A model generated the notes under the pieces. The model saw only the letters and a program-made list of their open reading frames with translations, ran no database searches and was not told where the DNA came from. Source: Confluentibacter sediminis (GTDB lineage Bacteria; Bacteroidota; Bacteroidia; Flavobacteriales; Flavobacteriaceae). Taken from it: DNA of 64,000 nucleotides. The stretch covers positions 310,001 through 374,000 of the forward strand of contig NZ_QKPO01000003.1 in NCBI RefSeq assembly GCF_003258355.1, given 5' to 3'. Each line of letters opens with the position of its first letter. Position 1 is the first letter of the stretch. Below, one piece after another: positions 56,452 to 64,000 of the stretch. A program made the position numbers and the translations under genes.

Positions 56452-56597
56452 ATTATTATGAAGGCGTGTTGAAACTGTATTAATGCAACGTTTGTTTTTT
56501 GTTTTGCTATTGCATAAAACAAACATAAAATAGCAATAACCAATCTAGTTGAGAGAGTCTAGAGGTTAAGTACACGGTTCGCACGCCTCATAATAAT
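56452..56597. other. 146-bp element with terminal inverted repeats and internal hairpins
   Basis: The ends are imperfect inverted repeats: ATTATTATGAAGGCGTG at 56452 and its near complement CACGCCTCATAATAAT ending at 56597, with weaker pairing continuing inward (GAA-C-GT against ACACGGTTC). Inside are GTTTGTTTT (56490-56498) with AAAACAAAC (56516-56524), and AACC-CTAG (56538-56548) with CTAG-GGTT (56559-56567). The whole can fold as a three-way junction. It lies inside the operon between adaptor and permease. It could be a structured leader RNA, a MITE-like insertion or an RNA-processing element. Confidence 0.55.
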
Positions 56598-56617
56598 TTT
56601 ACAATAAACTAACTAAG

Positions 56618-59059
56618 ATGCTAAAACACTATTTTAAATTTGCCATTAGAAACTTCCGTTCCAACAAAACCATATTTACAGGTAGCCTTGCAACACTTTG
56701 CTTAGGGGCTTTATGTATTTCGTTATTGTTTTCTTATGTAAACAACGAGTTAAGTATGGACGATTTTCATGAAAGGAAGAATGATATTTATATGATGACC
56801 ATAGAAGTTTCTGCAGAAAGTAAACCCTCAGCAATTGATGCAAGATTATTTTTTGGTTTTAATCATAAAGATTATCCAGAACTGGAAAATTCAACAACTA
56901 TTCAAAAATACCCTTTTGAAACCATGAAGTTTACTTATGGGGAAAACACCTTTTCTCCAGAAGGGATTGTAGTTGATAGTAGTTTTTTTCAAGTTTTCGA
57001 TTTTGAATTAAAAGTAGGTGATAGAAAAACTATTTTATCAGATCCTGATGCCGTTATAATTACTAAAGCATTTGCAAAAAAAATGTTTGGAGATGAAGAT
57101 CCCATTGGTAAAAAAGTTAAAGTAACTTCTTCTTATGAAGATGTTTACACGGTAAAAGGTGTTGTTGCAAAAGCACCTTCTAACAGTTCTATAACTTTTG
57201 ATTTTATTTTGCCTTATGATGATGAGCCAAATAAATTTTCTAGGTCGGGAGCGGCTTTTTTAATGGTAAACCAAAAGTTTGATAAAGCCTTATTTGTTGA
57301 AAAAATAAAGAATATAGGGCATAAACATCATCAATTTAGTGATAGTAAAACAAATATTTTGCCTTTTGGTAATTTATATTTTAATAAGGGAATTGTAGAT
57401 GTTAAAGATATAATTTCTCGTTTTGGAGATGAAAACGTGATTTATACACTTATGGCCATAATGCTAGTTATTTTAATAATATCTGCTTTAAATTTTTCAA
57501 ACTTACAAATAATTAACACCAATAGCACATTAAAACAATTAGCTATTAGTGTCGTAAATGGCGCAAAAAAACAGCAACTTTTAAATCAGAAGTTATTTGA
57601 AATTTTATTATTGCTTATTGTATCTACTTTTATAATTACATTGGGATATCAATTAATATTGCCTGTTTTCAATATTTTTACTCAAGTAGAGATTGCCCCA
57701 TCATTACTTAGCATTTTAGTGATAAATACCACGGTATTAAGTATATTAATATGCTTAGCCCTTATTTACCCTTTTATAACTATTCTAAGAAGGCCTTTGG
57801 TTAAAAGTTTAAAACCCTTAGCTTTTTCTGGAAGCCAACTAGTTGGCCGTAAAACCATAGCTGTTTTACAATATACCTTAACTTTTATCTTATTAATATC
57901 ATCAATAATTGTTGTAAAGCAATTAGATATGATGTTACATCAAGACCTAGGGTTTAGAAATAAAAATATAATTAGTACAAAGTTGTTCAGTCGACTACCT
58001 TTTCCTTTACAAAATGGACGTGATTTTAATAATTACAAGGAAGAGCAAGATATTATAAAAGCTAAAATGGCAGCCTATGAATCCCAGAAAGCTAACCAAC
58101 AAAGTAATTATCAATATGTTAAAAATGAACTTGCATCACATTCAATTATTGCGAATTTCGCTCAAGGTTACTCCCCTTTAAAGCCATTTTTAACACCTTG
58201 GAAACTTAAAAATAGTGATAATGAATATTCATCGGAAAATCTATTAAGTATCAATTATAATTATGATAAAGTATTTGATTTGGAAATTATTGAAGGACGT
58301 TTTTTTGAGCAAGGAGTTGATCAATCAAGAGCAAAAAAGTTGGTTATAAATGAAGCAGCAAAAAAGTTTTGGAATATTACAGATATTTCACAAAGCTTTT
58401 TATTGAATAAATTTTGGGATGAAACTGAGGGGTATGAGGTAATAGGTGTGGTTAAAGACTTTAATTACGAACACTTATCAGCAAAACCAAAACCTTTACT
58501 AATGACATTTTGGGATGATATTGATGAGGATTTTATAATTCAATTTCAAGAAGATAAGGTTCAAGAAGGTCTGCTACTTGTTGAAGCATTATTTAAAAAA
58601 GTTAATCCAAGAGAAACCTTTCAATACGCTTTTCTCAGCAATGATATAGCAGCACTTTACGAAAAAGAAAAGCGCCTAAGCACGATATATATCATTTTTA
58701 CCATCATCGCTTTGTTAATTTCCGCGATTGGTTTGTTCACGATTGCACTGTATGATACCCAACGTCGCATTAAGGAAATAGGCGTGCGCAAAGTCAACGG
58801 TGCTACCATAAGAGAGATATTAATTATGCTAAACAAAGATTTTGTTAAATGGGTATTGGTGGCTTTTGTTATTGCATGCCCAATTGCTTATTACGCCATG
58901 AGTAAATGGCTAGAAAATTTTGCTTATAAAACCAGTTTAAGTTGGTGGGTTTTTGCACTCGCAGGCATATTTACATTACTAATTACCTTGTTAACTGTAA
59001 GTTGGCAAAGTTATAAAGCAGCAAAACAAAACCCAGTGGATAGTTTAAGGGATGAATAA
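56618..59059 (+). CDS. FtsX/MacB-like ABC transporter permease, right module
   Basis: Permease of 813 residues with the 4+4 helix plan and two periplasmic domains. It starts MLKHYFKFAIRNFRSNKTI and ends NPVDSLRDE, a different C-terminal signature from the SLRTE of the left array. The first-half cytoplasmic loop lacks the usual KE-GIRK motif (NSTLKQLAISVVNGAKKQ), while the second half keeps RRIKEIGVRKVNGATIRE. The final ~90 residues are almost identical to the next permease, although the N-terminal parts differ widely. It follows the 146-bp structured element at 56452. Confidence 0.92.
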   Translation: MLKHYFKFAIRNFRSNKTIFTGSLATLCLGALCISLLFSYVNNELSMDDFHERKNDIYMMTIEVSAESKPSAIDARLFFGFNHKDYPELENSTTIQKYPFETMKFTYGENTFSPEGIVVDSSFFQVFDFELKVGDRKTILSDPDAVIITKAFAKKMFGDEDPIGKKVKVTSSYEDVYTVKGVVAKAPSNSSITFDFILPYDDEPNKFSRSGAAFLMVNQKFDKALFVEKIKNIGHKHHQFSDSKTNILPFGNLYFNKGIVDVKDIISRFGDENVIYTLMAIMLVILIISALNFSNLQIINTNSTLKQLAISVVNGAKKQQLLNQKLFEILLLLIVSTFIITLGYQLILPVFNIFTQVEIAPSLLSILVINTTVLSILICLALIYPFITILRRPLVKSLKPLAFSGSQLVGRKTIAVLQYTLTFILLISSIIVVKQLDMMLHQDLGFRNKNIISTKLFSRLPFPLQNGRDFNNYKEEQDIIKAKMAAYESQKANQQSNYQYVKNELASHSIIANFAQGYSPLKPFLTPWKLKNSDNEYSSENLLSINYNYDKVFDLEIIEGRFFEQGVDQSRAKKLVINEAAKKFWNITDISQSFLLNKFWDETEGYEVIGVVKDFNYEHLSAKPKPLLMTFWDDIDEDFIIQFQEDKVQEGLLLVEALFKKVNPRETFQYAFLSNDIAALYEKEKRLSTIYIIFTIIALLISAIGLFTIALYDTQRRIKEIGVRKVNGATIREILIMLNKDFVKWVLVAFVIACPIAYYAMSKWLENFAYKTSLSWWVFALAGIFTLLITLLTVSWQSYKAAKQNPVDSLRDE

Positions 59060-59069
59060 TAAAACAGAC

Positions 59070-59096
59070 CGCTATTGCGAGAGCAACAAACAATCT
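59070..59096 (+). repeat. Possible REP-like palindromic remnant
   Basis: CGCTATTGCGAG followed by AGCAACAAACAATCT resembles a degenerate copy of the dispersed bacterial REP-type sequence (…ATTGCGAGGAACGAAGCAATCT). It lies in the 81-bp gap between two permease genes. The resemblance is from memory and not exact. Confidence 0.3.
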
Positions 59097-59140
59097 TTTT
59101 ATTAAAATGATTTGATTAAAAATAGTTCAGAGTTATAAAA

Positions 59141-61441
59141 ATGATAAGAAAAAATTTAAAAATAGCCATACGAGATTTAAGAAGAAACCGTCTCTTTAGT
59201 TTACTTGGTATTATTGGCTTTTCGGCAGGGTTTTCTATTTGTCTCATAATAGGCTTGTTTGTTTACAAAGAGCTGACAATTGACACGTACAATAAAAATT
59301 ACGATAGAATATATAGGCTAATTGATTCAGAAACTAAAAATGCCAATTTAGATTATAGGCTAAATGAAACACTTAAAAACAAATATGCTGCGATAGAAAA
59401 AGCTTGCCCAATTCATATAAACGGAGCTAAACCATGGACTGTTTATACAGATACATCTTCAGTTTATATTGATGGCGTAATTGCTACTGATAATTCAGTT
59501 TTTGATTTGATGTCGGTTAATGTTGTTAAAAGTATGTCTAACAACCCATTTGCAGATAAAAATTCATCTATCATAACACATTCAGCAGCAAATAAAATAT
59601 TTGGAACGGTAGACCCAATTGGAAAAAAACTTAAAGTAGGAACAAATGAAACCATTATTAGTGCAGTTATTAAAGACTTTCCACATAATTCTAGCATTAA
59701 GGGTTCAATCTTGTTAAACTCTGAAAATTCAGACTTCAGACTCAATTCAAATTTTGCAAATGGAGAAATATTCAATACCACCAATCATTACATCCTTTTA
59801 AAAGAAAATGAAAGTAAGGAATCACTTGAAAAAACAATTAATGAGTCAATTGGTACGTATTATAAAACTGTAAAAGCAATTACTTTACAACCTTTAAATG
59901 CTATTTATTTTGATACTGATGTTATAGATGGTAATAATCATGGCAATTATAGTTTGGTTAAAATTATTTCTATAATAGGCATCTTGATTTTGTTATTATC
60001 TATTATTAATTACATCAATTATATATTGTCTTTACAATATAAACGAATCAAGGAAATTGGTATAAAAAAAGTAAATGGGGCAAGCAATAAAAATATTGTT
60101 TCACAATATCTTGCAGATGTTTTTCTATGGGTACTAATTGCGTTTATTATATCTCTTATTACAGTTCAATTTTCACTTCCCTATTTTAATCAAATATTTC
60201 AAGAAGAATTAAAAATACAAACGCTCACAACATCTCCATTCATTATTAGTATCATCATGTCTCTGGCAGTTGTAGTTTTAATATCGAGTATTCCCTTAGC
60301 CATATTACTTTCTAAATTTAACTATCAAAACTTTTTAAATAATACTGTTTTTAAAACAAAAAACAAGTTTAGAAGTAGTTTACTTCCCATTTTTCAACTG
60401 TCTATATGTATGCTTTTAATAACGGGGGTTTTAACCATCCAAAAACAGATATTTTATGCAAAACATAAAGATTTAGGATTTAACAAAAATCAATTGTTAT
60501 ATATAAATGTTCCTTTTAAAGCTTTAGACCCAGAATCATTTAAGGCAGAACTTTTAAATAATCCTTCTATTGAAAAAGTGGCATTGAGTGGAGGTACTTT
60601 AGGGGATATCTCTATGAAAATGTCAAGTATAAAATGGGATTTTGATGCTTATCAAATTGATGTGGATGACGACTTTTTAGAAACCATGCAAATAGAACTT
60701 TTAAAAGGAAGAAATGTGTCACCAAATGATAAAAAACAATGTATTGTAAATGAAGCAGCTATAAAAGCTTTTGAGTTGAAGGATTCTATTGGTGAAAAAA
60801 TTAAGCCATTTCAAGATGAATTTGAGATAGTTGGCATTGTAAAAGATTTCAATTTTGGTCCCATTCATAGAAAAATTGAACCCCTTCTAATCAAATATGG
60901 TATTAATAGAAATGTTAGTGTTAGAATGGATGCTAATAATATAGCTAGCACTATGCAATACATAAATAAAGTTTGGGATGACATGACGACAAACGAGCCG
61001 TTAGAATATGAGTTTTATGATTTAAAATTCGATTCCATGTATAAAAAAGAAGAGCTATTAGCGAATGCCTGTTCCTTATTTGCCATAATAGCAATCATAA
61101 TTACATGTCTTGGTCTTTGGGGACAAATCATTTTCATTTCTACTAACAAGAGTAAAGAAATAGGCATCCGTAAAGTGAACGGTGCTACTATAAAAGATAT
61201 TTTAATCATGCTCAACAAAAATTTTGTTAAATGGGTTTTAGTGGCTTTTGTAGTCGCTTGCCCAATTGCTTATTTTGCGATGAGTAAATGGTTAGAAAAT
61301 TTTGCCTATAAAACCAGTTTAAATTGGTGGGTGTTTGCACTCGCAGGCATATTTACATTACTGATTGCGATGCTAACAGTAAGCTGGGAAAGTTATAATG
61401 CTGCCAAGCAAAATCCAGTGGATAGTTTAAGGGATGAATAA
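59141..61441 (+). CDS. FtsX/MacB-like ABC transporter permease, right module
   Basis: Permease of 766 residues, shorter than its relatives because the periplasmic domains are reduced. It starts MIRKNLKIAIRDLRRNRLF, has YKRIKEIGIKKVNGASNK in the first half and KSKEIGIRKVNGATIKD in the second, and ends NPVDSLRDE. The last ~90 codons match the preceding permease almost exactly at both protein and DNA level, suggesting duplication followed by gene conversion. It precedes the ATPase gene by 77 bp. Confidence 0.92.
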   Translation: MIRKNLKIAIRDLRRNRLFSLLGIIGFSAGFSICLIIGLFVYKELTIDTYNKNYDRIYRLIDSETKNANLDYRLNETLKNKYAAIEKACPIHINGAKPWTVYTDTSSVYIDGVIATDNSVFDLMSVNVVKSMSNNPFADKNSSIITHSAANKIFGTVDPIGKKLKVGTNETIISAVIKDFPHNSSIKGSILLNSENSDFRLNSNFANGEIFNTTNHYILLKENESKESLEKTINESIGTYYKTVKAITLQPLNAIYFDTDVIDGNNHGNYSLVKIISIIGILILLLSIINYINYILSLQYKRIKEIGIKKVNGASNKNIVSQYLADVFLWVLIAFIISLITVQFSLPYFNQIFQEELKIQTLTTSPFIISIIMSLAVVVLISSIPLAILLSKFNYQNFLNNTVFKTKNKFRSSLLPIFQLSICMLLITGVLTIQKQIFYAKHKDLGFNKNQLLYINVPFKALDPESFKAELLNNPSIEKVALSGGTLGDISMKMSSIKWDFDAYQIDVDDDFLETMQIELLKGRNVSPNDKKQCIVNEAAIKAFELKDSIGEKIKPFQDEFEIVGIVKDFNFGPIHRKIEPLLIKYGINRNVSVRMDANNIASTMQYINKVWDDMTTNEPLEYEFYDLKFDSMYKKEELLANACSLFAIIAIIITCLGLWGQIIFISTNKSKEIGIRKVNGATIKDILIMLNKNFVKWVLVAFVVACPIAYFAMSKWLENFAYKTSLNWWVFALAGIFTLLIAMLTVSWESYNAAKQNPVDSLRDE

Positions 61442-61518
61442 AATAGAAAAATAATAATCGAATCATAAATAAAAACAAATATTAACAAAACTCTTTAAAG
61501 GGTTAAAATCTAGAAATC

Positions 61519-62208
61519 ATGATAAAAACAGAACATCTATCAAAAATCTTCAGAACTGAAGAAGTTGAAACAAAAGCATTAAATGATGTGAATCTTCATG
61601 TCACTGAGGGCGAATTTGTCGCTATTATGGGACCTTCGGGATGTGGTAAATCGTCGCTATTAAACATTATAGGTTTATTGGATAACCCTTCAGAAGGAAC
61701 ATATGCATTTAATGGAAAAGAAGTTGGAAAACTGAAAGAAAGTCAGCGCACCCAAGAACGCAAAGGCAATGTAGGATTTGTTTTTCAAAGCTTTAACTTA
61801 ATTGACGAACTAACCGTTTTTGAAAATGTGGAGTTACCTCTTATTTATTTAAAAATAAGTGCCAGTGAACGTAAAAGAATGGTAACAGAGGTTTTAGAAC
61901 GCATGAAAATGGGACATAGAGTTAAACATTTTCCGCAACAATTATCTGGTGGACAACAACAGCGCGTTGCCATTGCTAGAGCTGTAGTGGCAAACCCTAA
62001 ATTAATTCTTGCCGATGAGCCAACAGGGAACTTAGATTCTAAAAATGGTATTGAAGTGATGGATTTATTAACAGAATTAAACAGAGAAGGTACAACTGTT
62101 GTTATGGTAACACACTCTGATAGAGATGCTAACTATGCGCACCGAATTATTAATTTATTTGATGGAAAAATTGTTACAGAAACTAGAAAAGATGCTGAGT
62201 TAGTTTAA
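61519..62208 (+). CDS. ABC transporter ATP-binding protein, right module
   Basis: ATPase of 229 residues. Walker A is GPSGCGKSS, the Q-loop FVFQSFNLIDELTVFENVEL, signature LSGGQQQRVAIARA, Walker B LILADEPTGNLDSKNG, and H-switch VVMVTHSD. It starts MIKTEHLSKIFRTEEV, closely matching the left ATPase, and the two are likely orthologous parts of duplicated modules. It lies between permease genes rather than before them, so its product probably serves all three right-hand permeases. Confidence 0.95.
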   Translation: MIKTEHLSKIFRTEEVETKALNDVNLHVTEGEFVAIMGPSGCGKSSLLNIIGLLDNPSEGTYAFNGKEVGKLKESQRTQERKGNVGFVFQSFNLIDELTVFENVELPLIYLKISASERKRMVTEVLERMKMGHRVKHFPQQLSGGQQQRVAIARAVVANPKLILADEPTGNLDSKNGIEVMDLLTELNREGTTVVMVTHSDRDANYAHRIINLFDGKIVTETRKDAELV

Positions 62209-62239
62209 AAACAAGTTTTAACCACCAACTATTTTTAAG

Positions 62240-64000
62240 ATGCTATTTAAAATTCTAAGAGAGTACCTGCGTAGAATTACGCGCAATTATAAAATATATG
62301 CCGTTTCTATTTTAGGGATGAGCATCGCTATAATAGCATCTTTTCATATCTATCATTTTGTTTATAAGGAACTGAGTGTGGATTCTTTTCATACAAAACG
62401 GAAGGAGATTTATAGGGTATTATCAAAATGGGGAAATGCCGATTATAGAATTTCGGCATCACCAAATCCCTTAGGAAAGTTATTAAAAGAGAAGCTTCCA
62501 GAAGTACAAGATTATGTTCGTATTCAAAAGGATGAGCCTCCAGAACTCCATTTCAAAGGAAATTCAGAACTAAGTAAATTTATTTATGCAGATCCTTCTT
62601 TTTTTGAGTTGTTTGATTTTCCAATGATTGCTGGAAGTTTAAAACAATTTCAAGATACGCCCAATGGTATTGTGCTTACTGAAAAAAAAGCAAAGACATT
62701 ATTTAAAAATAACAACCCTATCGGTGAAATTTTATCGGTTTCAGAATATAAAAATCCAGACAAAAGAAATTTAGTGGTTGTAGGAGTAGTAAAAGATTTC
62801 CCCGAAACATCAACCATTCAAGCAGAAGGCATCATAAATTATTCAGATTATGAAAAAGCTACAGGATTAGGAGATGGCTGGGGGCAATGGAGCCCAGAAT
62901 TATACCTGTATATACCTAAATTAAGCAACACTAAAAAGTTAACAGATAACATAAGTGAAGAGCTGTTTGAGGCACACAATAGTGCTTCTAATGGTAATAT
63001 ACAAAAGCTTCCATTTTATCTACAAAGGTTAGATACTATTTATTTTAGCTCAAATGACATCAGAAGCGAAGAAAAAAAAGGATCTCTTCAGTTTCTAAAA
63101 ATAATCTCTTTAGTTGGAATTTTGGTATTGATTTTTGGTGGTCTTAATTATATCATCATGAATATTGGACGAAACAGTTCAAGGGTTAAAGAATTTACTA
63201 CTAAACGCTATTTAGGTGCTTCTAAGGGTAATATTTTATTACAACTTATTTCAGAGTCTATTTTAAATATTTTACTCGCGTTAACTATTGCTTTTATTAG
63301 TTTCCCTTGGTTAAATACATATATATCAGGATTAATAGGTTTTGATTATGTACTGTCTTTAACATCAGATGCATTTATGCTAGTAACTTTTTTTGGTCTT
63401 GCATTAGTTATTGGGTTAATAATTGGATTTATTGAGTTTTTAATTTCCTATAGTGCTATTATTCTTATTATCAATAAAAATGTAAAAAATACCTTTAACC
63501 TTTCAAGTAAATATATTATTGGATTTCAATTAGTTTTAAGCATTGCTACCATTATATCTGTTTTAGCAATAAAAAAACAGGTGGATTATATTCAAAACAA
63601 GGATGTCGGTTTCGATACCAAAAATGTTATTAGTGTCGCAACCATGAACTTTATAGATGAAATAAAAAATCTACTTCAATCTAAAAGTTATGTGAATTCA
63701 TTTGCCAGAGGACAAAATTTATTTCGAACAGATTCTAGGGCATCCAACACAAAATTACTAGAGCTTAATAAAGAAATTGATGCTGTTGTTATTCAAGGTG
63801 ATAACAATTATTTAAAAACCTATAAAATAGAATTATTACAAGGAAAAAATTTAAATCCATCATTGCTTTCCAATAATGTTAATGATCATTTTGATGTTGG
63901 AAGAATTGCAAAATTAAGAAACAGTAATTCGTTAGTAGAAGTTTTGGTTAATGAAAATTTTGTAAAAAAAGCGAATCTTAAAAATCCAATTGGATCTATT
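62240..64000 (+). CDS. FtsX/MacB-like ABC transporter permease, C-terminus cut by window end
   Basis: Partial permease open from ATG 62240 to the last base (587 codons). It starts MLFKILREYLRRITRNYKI and has a first helix (AVSILGMSIAIIASFHIYHF), a first periplasmic domain ending in VGVVKDFPETS-like sequence, three helices with the loop SSRVKEFTTKRYLGASKGN, a fifth helix, and part of the second periplasmic domain (ENFVKKANLKNPIGSI). It is the most divergent permease of the right module: its N-terminus lacks the NYFKIAWRN signature. It starts 31 bp after the ATPase stop. About 200 residues are expected beyond the window. Confidence 0.9.
   Translation, partial: MLFKILREYLRRITRNYKIYAVSILGMSIAIIASFHIYHFVYKELSVDSFHTKRKEIYRVLSKWGNADYRISASPNPLGKLLKEKLPEVQDYVRIQKDEPPELHFKGNSELSKFIYADPSFFELFDFPMIAGSLKQFQDTPNGIVLTEKKAKTLFKNNNPIGEILSVSEYKNPDKRNLVVVGVVKDFPETSTIQAEGIINYSDYEKATGLGDGWGQWSPELYLYIPKLSNTKKLTDNISEELFEAHNSASNGNIQKLPFYLQRLDTIYFSSNDIRSEEKKGSLQFLKIISLVGILVLIFGGLNYIIMNIGRNSSRVKEFTTKRYLGASKGNILLQLISESILNILLALTIAFISFPWLNTYISGLIGFDYVLSLTSDAFMLVTFFGLALVIGLIIGFIEFLISYSAIILIINKNVKNTFNLSSKYIIGFQLVLSIATIISVLAIKKQVDYIQNKDVGFDTKNVISVATMNFIDEIKNLLQSKSYVNSFARGQNLFRTDSRASNTKLLELNKEIDAVVIQGDNNYLKTYKIELLQGKNLNPSLLSNNVNDHFDVGRIAKLRNSNSLVEVLVNENFVKKANLKNPIGSI

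Noticed and set aside
56458-56472. A short peptide (ATG to TGA, four codons) at the start of the structured element
   Set aside because: The ATG falls within the terminal inverted repeat and the frame is trivial. There is no evidence that it is translated.

Overview
The window is AT-rich and densely coded, and it carries hallmarks of a marine or plant-polysaccharide-degrading member of the Bacteroidota, most likely Flavobacteriaceae. The hallmarks are SD-poor translation starts, FtsX-type ABC permeases of about 800 residues, NtrC-type regulators with a GAFTDA loop, a GH115 alpha-glucuronidase, a GH3-CBM6 enzyme and a DUF4202 gene. No rRNA, tRNA, CRISPR array, transposase or phage gene was seen.

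Layout. (1) 1-23.5 kb: a minus-strand array of eight tandem FtsX/MacB-like permeases (seven complete, one cut by the window start), followed upstream in the operon by one ATPase and one membrane-fusion protein. Divergent from these is a two-gene sigma54-type response regulator/histidine kinase unit. (2) 23.8-27.7 kb: a very large secreted GH3 enzyme with an inserted CBM6 and extra C-terminal domains. (3) 27.7-33.2 kb: a decayed zone. An intact DUF4202 gene sits between a broken PilJ-type (nitrate-sensor-like) kinase and a NirD fragment. A large triple-PAS hybrid kinase is intact, and remnants of lutA/lutB abut the stop codon of uxuA. (4) 33.2-37.1 kb: uxuA and an SDR oxidoreductase (hexuronate catabolism), divergent from an APC permease. 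(5) 37.1-45.3 kb: a tight five-gene operon SDR - GH63-like glucosidase - GH133-type debranching enzyme - MFS transporter - GMC oxidoreductase, which looks like an intracellular glucoside-processing and oxidation pathway. (6) 45.5-50.7 kb: an NhaD-type antiporter, a small PH-domain membrane protein and a GH115 xylan alpha-glucuronidase. (7) 50.9-64 kb: a second efflux module. Histidine kinase and sigma54-type regulator genes are divergent from TolC - membrane-fusion protein - permease - permease - ATPase - permease (cut by the window end).

How the parts fit. GH115 and GH3 could strip glucuronate and xylose or glucose from glucuronoxylan-like glycans, and the uxuA/SDR pair would handle the released glucuronate. 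No SusC/SusD pair is present, so this is not a complete PUL. The two efflux modules are paralogous in parts and each has its own two-component system. Their striking feature is many permeases for one ATPase. The permeases keep their membrane, cytoplasmic and terminal motifs but differ in their periplasmic domains, and the gene junctions in the left array are near-identical repeats. The most interesting regulatory DNA is a perfect 18-bp inverted repeat before tolC, and a 146-bp element with terminal inverted repeats and internal hairpins between the right-hand adaptor and its first permease.
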